A stretch of 64,000 bases of DNA from Acidobacteriota bacterium. Lineage in GTDB: Bacteria; Acidobacteriota; Vicinamibacteria; Vicinamibacterales; UBA2999. This document shows positions 17,457 to 26,491 of this stretch, in pieces. The position numbers and the translations under genes are program-made. Location of the stretch: NCBI GenBank assembly GCA_030650395.1, contig JAUSDY010000078.1:101419-165418 (forward strand), given 5' to 3'. Within the stretch, counting starts at the first letter, position 1; every line of letters begins with the position of its first letter. Under the pieces are notes generated by a model. It made no database searches, was not told where the DNA came from, and saw only the letters and a list, made by a program, of their open reading frames with translations.

Positions 17457-18334
17457 ACCGCCTCCGGCAGCTCGATCGACACGCTGAACCCCGAGAGGGC
17501 GCCTTTGTGCAGCTGAATCTCGCCCTGCATCTGATTGAGCAAGCCTCGGCAGACAAACAGGCCAACCCCGGACCCGCTCGTCGCCGTCGGCCGAACGAAC
17601 GGCCGGTCCAACGCGGTGGCGAGGTCCAACGCGGCGCCGATGCCATCGTCGCTCACGACGATGGTGATCGCACCGGAGGCGTTGCGACGCAGTTCGACGC
17701 TGATCCGCTGCGCGCGCCCATGCACGACGGCGTTCTGGAGCAGGTTGCGCAGAATGCTTTCGAGGGCGCGGCGATCGGCGCGCACGCGCTCGTCGCCCGT
17801 CACGTCGATCTGCAGCTCGGGCCAGTCGTCGCGCAGATAGTCGATCAGCGTGCGAATCTGAATGGGCTCGATGAAGACGGCGCCGTCGGTCTTGGTGAAG
17901 AACAGCGCATTCTCGAGCTGAAGCTCCAGCCGCACGGCGTCCTTCAGCATGCGCTGCAGGTTCGGGTTGCCGGCCGCCTCCGGCAGATCTTCGCGCAAGG
18001 CTTCGGCTTGCAGCCGCAGCGACGCCAGCGAGGTCTTGAGGTCATGCGTAAAAGCCATGAAGAACGCGCGCATGTCGCGGCGGCGCCGCTGCTCGAGCTG
18101 TATGGCGACCAGCAGCGCCACGCCGCCGGCGACGAGCATCGCCACCAGCATCACGCCTTCGAGGATCAGCATGCGCGTCACGCGGCCGAGCTGAGCGGCC
18201 TCGGGCCCTTCGAGATCGCCCAGGTGCCGGGCCTGGCTCAATCCGAAGATCAGCCACCAGGACGCCAGGGCCACCGTGAACACCAGCCACCCGATGGCGG
18301 CGGCGTACTGCCACGTGATGCGCGTCAGCCTCAC
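17453..18334 (-). CDS. Membrane sensor histidine kinase inside the heme run
   Basis: A 293-residue kinase started at the GTG at 18334, which overlaps the hemL stop (GTGA). Transmembrane helices at about 9-31 and 55-79 leave only a ~20-residue periplasmic loop, so sensing is probably in the membrane or cytosol. The H-box FTHDLKTSLASL has phospho-acceptor His97. The ATPase domain has LRNLLQNAV (N box), DDGIGA (G1) and GSGVGLFV (G2). It is coupled to its response regulator. The tiny sensor loop recalls intramembrane-sensing kinases of the heme-stress or antibiotic type, but the signal is unknown. Confidence 0.88.
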   Translation of the reverse strand: MRLTRITWQYAAAIGWLVFTVALASWWLIFGLSQARHLGDLEGPEAAQLGRVTRMLILEGVMLVAMLVAGGVALLVAIQLEQRRRRDMRAFFMAFTHDLKTSLASLRLQAEALREDLPEAAGNPNLQRMLKDAVRLELQLENALFFTKTDGAVFIEPIQIRTLIDYLRDDWPELQIDVTGDERVRADRRALESILRNLLQNAVVHGRAQRISVELRRNASGAITIVVSDDGIGAALDLATALDRPFVRPTATSGSGVGLFVCRGLLNQMQGEIQLHKGALSGFSVSIELPEAV

Positions 18335-19620
18335 GGCGCCTCCGCCGCGTGCGCGGCGTCGATCAACGCCGCCGCAGCGGTCTCCAGGGTCTGCGCGTCG
18401 TGCGCCATCGAAATGAACCCGACTTCGTATGAGGAGGGCGGCAGGTACACGCCGCGATCGATCGCGGCGTGGAAGAACCGCGAGAACCACTCGGCGTTGC
18501 CGGCGGGAATCGCATCGGGCCGCCGCACGACGCCGGCCGCGCGGGTGTGAATCCAGAAGATCGATCCCTGCCGCACGACGCAGAGCGGCTTCAGCAGATT
18601 GGCGAAGCCGTCCACCAACTCGGCGCAGAAGCGCTCCGCACGACGTTCGAGCACGGCCCAGCCGTCGTGCGTCTCCATTTTCGTGAGGGCCGCCAGCCCG
18701 GCGCGCATGCCGACCGGGTTCGCGCTGAGCGTGCCGGCCTGATAAACATTGCCCGCGGGCGCGACGCGGTCCATCAACGCCCGGCGGCCGGCATAGGCGC
18801 CGACCGGAAAGCCGCCGCCGATCACCTTGCCGAAGGTGACCAGATCGGGCCGGATGCCGAGCAGGCCCGCCATCCCCGTCTTGCCGATGCGGAAACCGGA
18901 AATCACTTCGTCGAACACCAGCAACGAACCCGCCTCGCGGCAGCGCCGCTCGAGGTGACGGAGCCAGTCCGCACGCTGCGGCAGAAGCCCGTAGTTGGCA
19001 GGCAGGGGCTCGACGATCGCGGCCGCGATCTCGCCGCCATGCGTATCAAACGCGCGATCGAGCGCGGCCTCGTCGTCGAGCGCGACGATCAGCGTTTCGC
19101 CGGCGACCGCCGCCGACACGCCGGCGCTCGACGCCGTCGCCTGGCCGGCCAGGCCGCTCCCCGCCTTGACCAGCATTCCGTCGGCGTGGCCGTGATAACA
19201 CCCGTCGAACTTCAGCACGAGCGATCGGCCCGTCACGGCCCGGGCCACCCGCAACGCCGACATCACGGCTTCGGTACCGGACGAAACGAATCGAATGCTC
19301 TCGGCCCACGGCACGTTGCCGGCGATCCATTCGGCCAGCGCCAGCGAGTACGGCTCGCAGCACCCGAACGTCCAGCCGTCGTCCAGGGCCTGCACCGCGG
19401 CCACGTGCACATCCGGGTCGCGGTGGCCAAGCACGAGCGGTCCGAAACTCTGGCAGAAGTCGATGAACGTGCGACCGGTCACGTCGGTCAGCGTGGCGCC
19501 GGACGCGCGCTCCATGAAGATGGGCAGGCCGCCGACCGAATGGAACGCGCGCACGGGACTGTGAACGCCGCCGGGGGCGACGAGCAGCGCGCGCGCGTAC
19601 AGCGAGGCGTGGTCGATCAC
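18331..19620 (-). CDS. hemL: Glutamate-1-semialdehyde 2,1-aminomutase
   Basis: HemL is a PLP enzyme that converts glutamate-1-semialdehyde to 5-aminolevulinate (C5 pathway). The GTG at 19620 overlaps the hemB stop (GTGA) and gives 429 residues, the family size; longer in-frame extensions lie inside hemB. Features include VSSGTEAVMSALRVAR, DEVISGFRI, and Schiff-base Lys265 in TFGKVIGGGFPVG. With hemA in the same run it supplies the first committed precursor. Confidence 0.94.
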   Translation of the reverse strand: MIDHASLYARALLVAPGGVHSPVRAFHSVGGLPIFMERASGATLTDVTGRTFIDFCQSFGPLVLGHRDPDVHVAAVQALDDGWTFGCCEPYSLALAEWIAGNVPWAESIRFVSSGTEAVMSALRVARAVTGRSLVLKFDGCYHGHADGMLVKAGSGLAGQATASSAGVSAAVAGETLIVALDDEAALDRAFDTHGGEIAAAIVEPLPANYGLLPQRADWLRHLERRCREAGSLLVFDEVISGFRIGKTGMAGLLGIRPDLVTFGKVIGGGFPVGAYAGRRALMDRVAPAGNVYQAGTLSANPVGMRAGLAALTKMETHDGWAVLERRAERFCAELVDGFANLLKPLCVVRQGSIFWIHTRAAGVVRRPDAIPAGNAEWFSRFFHAAIDRGVYLPPSSYEVGFISMAHDAQTLETAAAALIDAAHAAEAP

Positions 19621-20603
19621 GCCGGCACTCCGATCGCCCTCGCGCGCCGCGCGCCGTACGTGATGATGAACGCCGCCCCGGCGCGCCTGAACACGTGCCA
19701 CGTTTCGAGCAGCGCGGCATCGACATCGGCCAGCCCCTCGCGTCCCAGCGCGCAAAGCCCCGCGTACTCGCCGCTCACTTGGTAGGCCCCGACCAGCCGC
19801 GCGGTCGCCTCCCGAATCGGTGCAATCAAATCGAGCGACGTCATGCCGGGCTTGACCATCAGCAGATCGGCGCCTTCTTCCGCGCAGCGGATGCTCGAGG
19901 CGATCGCATCGGTGCGCGACCTGACGTCGATCTGGTAGTGCGCGCGGTTGCCATGACGCGGGGCCGAGCCGGCCGCCTCGCGAAACGGCCCGTAGAATTG
20001 GCTCGCGAACTTGGTGCTGTAACTCATGATCGGCACCGGCTGATGCCCACGCGCGTCGAGCGACTGGCGCAGCCACGCGGTGCGGCCATCCATCATGTCG
20101 CTGGGACTGACGCCGTCGGCGCCGGCGTCAGCGACGCGAACCGCCAGATCTCCGAGCGCGGAAAGCGTGGCGGCCAGGTCGATGCGCCCGCGCTCGTCGC
20201 TGATCGCGCAGTGGCCATCGGCGGTACTGGAACACAAGCAGACGTCGACCCACAGGTGAAGCTGCGTGCCAAAGCGCCGCTTGATCGCCTCGACGACCCG
20301 CGCCGCGAACGCGCCATCGGCGGTCGCGGACCCGGTGTGGGACGGCACGGCGAACAACAGGAAGTGCCGCAAGCCCGCAGCAACATCACGGCCGATGGTC
20401 TCGAGCCCGGCGTGCAGGCCGAGGCGCGAATTGCCGTCGAGCCCAGCTATCGGCTCCGTCCCTTCCAGACCTTCGACGACGAAGATCGGTTGAATCAGAT
20501 GCGCGGTCGTAAAGCTGATCTCGCTGCACAAATCGCGCAGATGAGCCGACTGGCGCAGCCGCAGCCGCGTCCATGATGGCAACGCGCTGGTCACGACAGG
20601 CAT
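19617..20603 (-). CDS. hemB: Porphobilinogen synthase
   Basis: HemB condenses two 5-aminolevulinates to porphobilinogen. The ATG at 20603 gives 328 residues; an ATG 33 bases upstream is possible. Three zinc-type cysteines appear in DVCLCSSTADGHC, pointing to a zinc enzyme. Both catalytic lysines are present in MSYSTKFASQFYGPFREA and LLMVKPG. Its start lies 13 bases inside hemCD and its stop overlaps hemL. Confidence 0.94.
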   Translation of the reverse strand: MPVVTSALPSWTRLRLRQSAHLRDLCSEISFTTAHLIQPIFVVEGLEGTEPIAGLDGNSRLGLHAGLETIGRDVAAGLRHFLLFAVPSHTGSATADGAFAARVVEAIKRRFGTQLHLWVDVCLCSSTADGHCAISDERGRIDLAATLSALGDLAVRVADAGADGVSPSDMMDGRTAWLRQSLDARGHQPVPIMSYSTKFASQFYGPFREAAGSAPRHGNRAHYQIDVRSRTDAIASSIRCAEEGADLLMVKPGMTSLDLIAPIREATARLVGAYQVSGEYAGLCALGREGLADVDAALLETWHVFRRAGAAFIITYGARRARAIGVPA

Positions 20604-22075
20604 ATGTCTCGCTCCCACGATGCGCGATCGAGCCACACCCCGGTGCGGCCGGCGTCGCCGAGCGCGGCAGCGATCACCTGGTGGGTGCGGCCCGGTCCCG
20701 ACCCATGCCAGCCGCGATCAAGCGCGGGCCAACGCGCCAGCGCCGTCGTGAAGACAGTTCCGCTCGTCCAGAAGAAATGCGAGCGCGACGGCAGGTCCTC
20801 GGGCAACTCGGGCGTGACCGAATAAGTCGCCACCGCATCGGCGGTATTCGCGCCCGCGGCGTGAGTCAACCGTACCCACGTCACGTCGCGGCCCGCAAGC
20901 GCATCGACAGGCGGCCGCTCTTCGTCGCCCAACCCATCGGCACAGCCATGCACCCAGATGCCCTGCGCGGCAAGCTTGCGCCACGTCTGACCGCCCGCCG
21001 CCCACACCGCGGTGTCGGGTGTCGGCGCCCACCCGGACGGCAGCGCTTCGGCGCGCGTCACGCGGAGCCCGACGTCCGGGCCAGGACGCTGCGCGGGTAA
21101 CGGATTGCGAGTGGCGTTGATTTCTTCGCCCGGCGCCGGCCATACCCGTTCGGCCGACGCACGCGGAAACTCGGCCCGTGGCGCGGCAAGCTCCCACCGG
21201 CACTCGTGCTCGTCGGCCGGGCCTCGGGCGCGGATGCTGACGACGCGACCGTACGGCGTGTCGATGATCGCGGCGCCCAGCGCCTGGTGGCAGCCGCCGC
21301 CCTGTGCCGCGAGCAGTTGCCGCTCGGCGGTCACCGCATTGGTCGTCGCCCGACAGACGATCTCTTCGAGCAGCGCTTGCAGATCGTCGCGTCCTTCACG
21401 GATCTCCAATGCCAGCGCGCCCTGTGCCGGCGCCCAGGGGAACTCACGCATCGGCAGCACCATCCAGTGACACTGATCAAGGTACCCGCGTACTGTAGCG
21501 GCCTCGCGCTCGAACGGCGGGCCGAACGTCAGCAGCCGATCGAGCGCAGCTTTCGCCATGACCAGCCCGTGCGCGTCGCCCTCGACGAGTTTGCGGAGGC
21601 GTGTCTCGATGTTGCCGCGAACCGGCTGCGTGTGAACGGCGCGTACCGGCCAGGGCAACAGCGACGGCAAGGTCTCTTGCAACAGAAACGCGCGGCGCGG
21701 AGACGACGACAGGATGCGGATCTCGGCGGGAGCCGCGCCAACGATGCGGCGTCGAATCAGCAGCAGGTCACGCGGATCGGCGCGCGGCAGCGCGCCGGCG
21801 ACCGTCGTTCCCGGCGGCAATTCAATCGGCAAATCCTTGAAGGAGTGGACGACAACGTCGGCCTCGCCGTGCAGCAGGGCGTGCGACAGGTCGGCGGTAA
21901 AGGCGCCGCGGTCGCCCAGTTGCCAGAGCGGCGTCGCCTGGTCGCGATCACCGGCCGACGCGCGGGTGTGACACTCGACGACCAGGCCGGGATGGGCGCG
22001 CGACAGCGCGCGGCTGACCAGCGCCGCCTGCAGGCGCGCCAGCGCACTGCCCCGGCTGAGAACATTCAGGCGCAC
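20591..22075 (-). CDS. hemC: Fused hydroxymethylbilane synthase / uroporphyrinogen III synthase
   Basis: A 494-residue fusion. Residues 1-300 are HemC, which polymerises four porphobilinogens: SRGSALARLQ, HSFKDLP, and the dipyrromethane attachment Cys262 in AAQGGGCHQALGA. From about residue 320 to the end there is a diverged HemD-like region with VATYSVTPEL, a central FFWTSGTVFTTALARWP segment, and a GPGRTHQV segment matching the HemD substrate cleft. No separate hemD is seen in the window, so the fusion probably does both steps. HemC-HemD fusions are known in other phyla. It overlaps hemA by 10 bases. Confidence 0.85.
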   Translation of the reverse strand: MRLNVLSRGSALARLQAALVSRALSRAHPGLVVECHTRASAGDRDQATPLWQLGDRGAFTADLSHALLHGEADVVVHSFKDLPIELPPGTTVAGALPRADPRDLLLIRRRIVGAAPAEIRILSSSPRRAFLLQETLPSLLPWPVRAVHTQPVRGNIETRLRKLVEGDAHGLVMAKAALDRLLTFGPPFEREAATVRGYLDQCHWMVLPMREFPWAPAQGALALEIREGRDDLQALLEEIVCRATTNAVTAERQLLAAQGGGCHQALGAAIIDTPYGRVVSIRARGPADEHECRWELAAPRAEFPRASAERVWPAPGEEINATRNPLPAQRPGPDVGLRVTRAEALPSGWAPTPDTAVWAAGGQTWRKLAAQGIWVHGCADGLGDEERPPVDALAGRDVTWVRLTHAAGANTADAVATYSVTPELPEDLPSRSHFFWTSGTVFTTALARWPALDRGWHGSGPGRTHQVIAAALGDAGRTGVWLDRASWERDICLS

Positions 22076-22911
22076 AGGTCATGCCACCCGGACGGATGGA
22101 GCGTGGCGCGCGTGACGAACGCGTGCGCGCATCTGCGGACCTCTTCCCTCGCCGACGCGGCACATTGATCGCTGATTTGCGCGGCGGCGTTCAACTCGAC
22201 AAAGATGTCGTCGAGCGTGACGACCGACGGGAACGGCGGCGGCGGATCGAGCCGGCCCTCGGCACGTAGATCGATCAGCCGCACCACATCCGCGTAACGC
22301 GCTCGCAGTCTGCCGATACCGGACGACGGGATCGGCGCGGCCACGACGATCGCGGTCCGGCCGGCGAGCGTGGCGGCAGCATTCGCGTCGATGCGCCGGT
22401 AGGTGATGCCGGTCACATCCCACTGCAGCGAATCGCGACGGCCCCAGAGATCCAACTGGCGGCCATCATCCCGAAGGAAGGGCAGAATCTTGCCGGCGAG
22501 CATGCCGGTGCCGACCAGGGCAATGCGCGAGCAGTCCCGGACGCGGCGCCTCACCGCGCTGCCGTACGATCGCGATCCCAATCCGACCAGGTGGCGCGCG
22601 CGGATCGTTTTTGCATCGGCAAGCAGCCGTTCGCTGACGTCACGAATGGCCGCGTGTTCGGACTGCAGTCCGACCACGAAGGCCTTGAACTGCGACATCA
22701 CCTCGGTTTCACCAATGATCGGAGACCCGAGGCCGCAAATTACTTCGAGGAGGTGCGAGTACGCCGCTTCGCCCTGGAAGAGCGCCGCGGTCGGCGGGAC
22801 GATCGTCCCCTGATCGACAAACGTAATTTCACGCAGGCACGTCCGCCACACTACCCCTCCGGCCGCTGCACGACTTTGGCCCGGAGCCGACTGAATGACG
22901 CTGAATTCCAT
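22066..22911 (-). CDS. hemA: Short glutamyl-tRNA reductase
   Basis: HemA reduces glutamyl-tRNA to glutamate-1-semialdehyde. From the ATG at 22911 it has 281 residues (296 from an earlier ATG at 22956), against about 410-430 in typical enzymes. The active-site region reads WRTCLREI, with Cys25 matching the catalytic Cys of the canonical STCNRTE motif, but Asn-Arg is replaced. GLGSPIIGETEVMSQFKAF matches the family's GLDS...GE.QI..QVK block, and IALVGTGMLAG is the NADPH-binding turn. The C-terminal dimerisation helices are almost entirely missing. Context with hemL supports the assignment. Neither start has a clear ribosome site. Confidence 0.78.
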   Translation of the reverse strand: MEFSVIQSAPGQSRAAAGGVVWRTCLREITFVDQGTIVPPTAALFQGEAAYSHLLEVICGLGSPIIGETEVMSQFKAFVVGLQSEHAAIRDVSERLLADAKTIRARHLVGLGSRSYGSAVRRRVRDCSRIALVGTGMLAGKILPFLRDDGRQLDLWGRRDSLQWDVTGITYRRIDANAAATLAGRTAIVVAAPIPSSGIGRLRARYADVVRLIDLRAEGRLDPPPPFPSVVTLDDIFVELNAAAQISDQCAASAREEVRRCAHAFVTRATLHPSGWHDLCA

Positions 22912-22981
22912 GGTGCCGCATCCGATTTTACGAACGCCTGCCCGCCAAATTGTCATGATTTTGTCGGCGGCTATCGCTTGC

Positions 22982-23968
22982 TCAGCAGCCTACCGCTGTG
23001 ATGAGTCGCGAGAGGGCGTCGATCCACTCGGGCTGGTCGTTGAGGCATGGGCAGAGGCGATAAGCGGCCGCGTCGCCGCCGCCGGACGCGAATTCCACCC
23101 GGCCTTCATTGCCCAGTTCATCGAGGGTTTCCAAACAGTCGGTGGTAAAGCCAGGCGCGACAACGAGCGGACGCCGGATGCCTCGCGCATGCAACCCGGT
23201 CAGCACGTCGGCAGTACCGGGACCCAGCCACTTCTCGGGACCGAAACGCGACTGGAACGCGACGGTGTAATCGGAGGGCTGCCACCGCAGTGCCATGGCC
23301 AATGCGGCGACAGTCCGATCGCAATGCTGCCGGTACGGATCGCCGGCGGTTACATATCGTTCCGGCAGGCCGTGAAACGACAACACGATGTGATCGGGCG
23401 GCGGTCCCGCGGCGCTCGCGTCTTCGATTCGCTTGACGAGCGCGCCGACATAACCCGGATCCTCGTAGTACGGCGGCACGCACCACAAGGCCGGCACGAA
23501 GCGGCGCGCGGCGCCGGCGCGATCGGTAGCAGCGGCAAATGCCGCGTCGTAGACCGACGCCGTTGTCGCCGACGAATACTGCGGAAACATCGGCACCACG
23601 ATGACCTCCGTGATGCCGTCCGCCAGAAGATTGTCGATCGCCTGTTCGAACGAGGGACCTGCGTACGCCATTCCCAGGGCCACGCGGTAGCCCGCGCCAA
23701 GCGTGTCCTGCAATCGCTGCCGCTGTTTCTCCGACTCGACGAGAAGCGGCGAGCCTTGCGGCGTCCAGATGCGTTGATAGAGCCGCGCCGAACGGCGCGA
23801 GCGCAGCGGCAGGATCAGGCCGCGCAGCAGCGGCTGCCAGAGCCAGGGCGGATAATCGATGACCCGGCGATCCGAGAGAAACCGTGACAGGTACTGCTTC
23901 ACCGCCCGCGGTGTCGGGGCGTCAGGTGTACCCACCTGGCCGAGAATTACTCCGACCGTTGCCGACAT
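22982..23968 (-). CDS. hemH: Ferrochelatase
   Basis: Ferrochelatase inserts iron into protoporphyrin IX to make heme. The ATG at 23968 gives 328 residues beginning SATVGVILGQVGTPDAP, the family N-terminus; an upstream start would add 23 residues of poor fit. The catalytic His lies in LSFHGLPERY, and PGFTTDCLETLDEL near the C-terminus is conserved. It is the first heme gene of the minus-strand run, 70 bases after the TonB receptor stop and behind a hairpin, so the run's promoter probably lies in 23969-24000. Confidence 0.93.
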   Translation of the reverse strand: MSATVGVILGQVGTPDAPTPRAVKQYLSRFLSDRRVIDYPPWLWQPLLRGLILPLRSRRSARLYQRIWTPQGSPLLVESEKQRQRLQDTLGAGYRVALGMAYAGPSFEQAIDNLLADGITEVIVVPMFPQYSSATTASVYDAAFAAATDRAGAARRFVPALWCVPPYYEDPGYVGALVKRIEDASAAGPPPDHIVLSFHGLPERYVTAGDPYRQHCDRTVAALAMALRWQPSDYTVAFQSRFGPEKWLGPGTADVLTGLHARGIRRPLVVAPGFTTDCLETLDELGNEGRVEFASGGGDAAAYRLCPCLNDQPEWIDALSRLITAVGC

Positions 23969-24001
23969 GTTGCCCACACAGTGTATGTCGGAGACCGAAG
24001 A

Positions 24002-24030
24002 GATCGGATCGGCGCACCCCCGATCCGATC
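24002..24030 (-). terminator. Hairpin between TonB receptor gene and hemH
   Basis: Perfect 11-base arms GATCGGATCGG (24002-24012) and CCGATCCGATC (24020-24030) with a 7-base loop lie 9 bases after the TonB receptor stop. The following minus-strand bases are pyrimidine-rich but not a clean T-run, so this is a probable rather than textbook terminator. Confidence 0.55.
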
Positions 24031-24038
24031 CTTTCATT

Positions 24039-26408
24039 TCAGAACCGCGTAGTCAGTGCGACCCGCACCGACCGCGGCGAGCCGGGCGTGATGTTGAAGT
24101 TGTTGTGGGCGAACGCGTAGTAGCGCCGATTGGACAGGTTCTCGAGGTTGACCTGGGCCCGCAACTTGGCGGTGAGGTTGACGAACACGCCCGCATCGAC
24201 GCGTGTATACTCCGGCAGACGGACCAGGTTGTCGGTCGACGTGAAGACCGCACCGCGGTGAATGATGCCGAGCGCCACGCCGACACGGGAGGTCAGCTCG
24301 TACTTGTTCCAGAGCGACAGCGAGTGCCTGGGCAATTGCGCCAGCACCGCGCCGGCCAGAGCCGTGCTGGAAATCGATTGGGTGATCTCGCCGTCCTGAT
24401 AGGCGTAGCCGCCGGCCATCAGCCAGGATCGCGTGACGTTGCCGTTGAACCCGATTTCGACGCCCTGCGTCTGCTGGGCATCGACCAGGATCGCCCGCGT
24501 CGGATCCGTCGGATCGGGCACGGCGACGTTGTCACGATCCAGCCGGTAGACGGCCGACGTAAAGGCCAGCGCGGGGGTGACGTCCCACTTGACGCCGACT
24601 TCGTAGTTGCGGAACCGCTCTGGATCCAACACCTGATTGGTCACGGTCAATGAGGCCAGCTGATCACCCGCGCGCGGCAGGTACGAGAGGCTGTAGCTGC
24701 CATATACCGAGACCGGTTCGATCGGCTTGACGACCAGGCCGACTCTCGGCGAGATCAGGTCGTCATGGCTCGCCAGCTCGACGCCGTTGCGATTGTTGAG
24801 GAGACTGACGTTGAAGCGGTCCACGCGCAGACCGACCACGGCCTGCCAATGCCGGGACAGCGCGACTTGATCCTGCGCATACACGGCGGCGACGATAGCG
24901 ACGCTGCGATTGTTGACATCGGCGGCCGCCTGGCGAAACTCGATCGGGACCGAGACCGTCGGGGATGACACCGGCGCGAGCATCGAGGCCGTGTTGCTTC
25001 CTGCCGCGCCGAAGTACCCGGTCTGACGGAAGTTCTCCGTCGTCTGGCGGCCGAGCTCGGCGCCCGCGAGAATCGTGTGATCGAATGGTCCGGTCCGGCG
25101 GGTCACGATCAGATCGGTCTGGCTGAACAGGTTGCGGCGGGGCATCTCGTGGTTATAGGCCGACAGTGAAACCATGCTGCCCGTGGCGTCGACCGCCCCG
25201 GGAAACACGTTCTGGTAGAACTTTTCGTAGTGACCGTATCCGACGCGGCTCCGCAGCGTCACGCCGGTCGCGAACGTGTGCTCGACCACGGACGAGGCGA
25301 GGTTGACGGTCACGCGCGCACGGCTCGCATCGGGATCGCCAAAGAACGTTGACGGGTCGGTGGCCAGCGGACGTCCGTTGAACGACGACACGCCGCGATC
25401 GGCCGTCCGCTCGTCGTGGAAGAACTCGTAACCGGCGCGCAGCGTCGTGCGCGAGCCCAGGCGAAACGCGATCGTCGGATTGAGTCCCATGCGCTCGACG
25501 CCGACGCCGGCACGATACGAGCCTGAATCCTCGAATACGCCCGTGATCCGCACTGCCGCCGTGTCCTGGAGACCATGCCCAAGGTCGGCGGACAGACGAC
25601 GGTTGTTCCACGATCCGAGTTGTAGCGAGGCTTCGCGCTGCGCCGTCCACTGCGCCTGCCGCGTGACGCGGTTGATGACGCCACCGACGCCGCCGCGGCC
25701 AAAGGCCAGCGCATTCGGCCCCTTCAACGCTTCGACGCGTTCGATGTTATAGACGTCGCGGAAATACTGCGCATCGTCGCGGACGCCGTCAACGAAGAGG
25801 TCAGAGGTGGAGCTGTTGCCGCGCAGGATCGGCGTATCACGGTTCCCTTCGCCCTGTGCAATGCCCACGCCCGGCATGTAACGCACAACGTCCGCCATGC
25901 TGGCCATGCGTTGATCCGCCATGAGCTCCCGCGAGACGATGCTCACCGCTTGGGGCACGTCGCGCAGCGGTGTGGGCGTCCTGGTGGCACTCGACACGAC
26001 CGGGACGTGATAACGCGCCGGCGCGCCAACCCTGACGGTCTCGGTCACGCCGGCGATCTGCAACATGAACTGGCCCGGTCGGCCGGCAGGCATTAATCGC
26101 TGAGAGGCGTCGCTGAATCCGCTGGCGCTGACCGTCACGAGATGAATCCCGGGCGGCACGGCGACGACAAAATCGCCGCGAGCGTCGGTCACCGTCGATA
26201 AGGCCTGTCGGGAAAGTGGTGATTCAACGCTGACCCGAGCTCCGGCGATCGGCGCGCCGGTCGAATCGACGACACGCCCGCGGATGGCGGGGTCGGAAGA
26301 GGCCTGACGTCCGCCATCCGCCGGCGAAATACCCGCGCTCGGCGAGCCGAATGCGGGGGTGAATTGAAGAGCGAGCAGGAGGACGACGCCGGTAATGCCA
26401 CGTAACAT
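24039..26408 (-). CDS. TonB-dependent siderophore receptor
   Basis: An outer-membrane receptor of 789 residues for ferric siderophore uptake. It has a signal peptide (first ~22 residues), a carboxypeptidase regulatory-like beta domain (about 42-118, RGRVVDSTGAPIAGARVSV), then a plug with QAVSIVSRELMADQ and LRGNSSTSDLFVDGVRDDAQYFRDVYNIERVEALKGPNA segments, and a beta-barrel ending in an aromatic residue (RVALTTRF). The plug pattern matches FhuA/FpvA-type siderophore receptors. A Fur-like box 20 bases upstream fits iron repression. The specific ligand cannot be told from sequence. Confidence 0.92.
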   Translation of the reverse strand: MLRGITGVVLLLALQFTPAFGSPSAGISPADGGRQASSDPAIRGRVVDSTGAPIAGARVSVESPLSRQALSTVTDARGDFVVAVPPGIHLVTVSASGFSDASQRLMPAGRPGQFMLQIAGVTETVRVGAPARYHVPVVSSATRTPTPLRDVPQAVSIVSRELMADQRMASMADVVRYMPGVGIAQGEGNRDTPILRGNSSTSDLFVDGVRDDAQYFRDVYNIERVEALKGPNALAFGRGGVGGVINRVTRQAQWTAQREASLQLGSWNNRRLSADLGHGLQDTAAVRITGVFEDSGSYRAGVGVERMGLNPTIAFRLGSRTTLRAGYEFFHDERTADRGVSSFNGRPLATDPSTFFGDPDASRARVTVNLASSVVEHTFATGVTLRSRVGYGHYEKFYQNVFPGAVDATGSMVSLSAYNHEMPRRNLFSQTDLIVTRRTGPFDHTILAGAELGRQTTENFRQTGYFGAAGSNTASMLAPVSSPTVSVPIEFRQAAADVNNRSVAIVAAVYAQDQVALSRHWQAVVGLRVDRFNVSLLNNRNGVELASHDDLISPRVGLVVKPIEPVSVYGSYSLSYLPRAGDQLASLTVTNQVLDPERFRNYEVGVKWDVTPALAFTSAVYRLDRDNVAVPDPTDPTRAILVDAQQTQGVEIGFNGNVTRSWLMAGGYAYQDGEITQSISSTALAGAVLAQLPRHSLSLWNKYELTSRVGVALGIIHRGAVFTSTDNLVRLPEYTRVDAGVFVNLTAKLRAQVNLENLSNRRYYAFAHNNFNITPGSPRSVRVALTTRF

Positions 26409-26427
26409 GAAACCCTCTCGGCCAAAA

Positions 26428-26442
26428 TGAGACTCAGTCTCA
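26428..26442. promoter_or_regulatory. Fur-like box upstream of TonB receptor
   Basis: TGAGACTCAGTCTCA is a perfect 7-1-7 palindrome, close to the Fur core TGATAATNATTATCA, 20 bases before the receptor start. Related palindromes lie at 26493 and at 41595 before an iron permease, which supports iron control. Confidence 0.65.
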
Positions 26443-26491
26443 ACTTAAGCTCTGAGCATATTGCCGACTAAAATGGTCGGTCAAGTACAAA

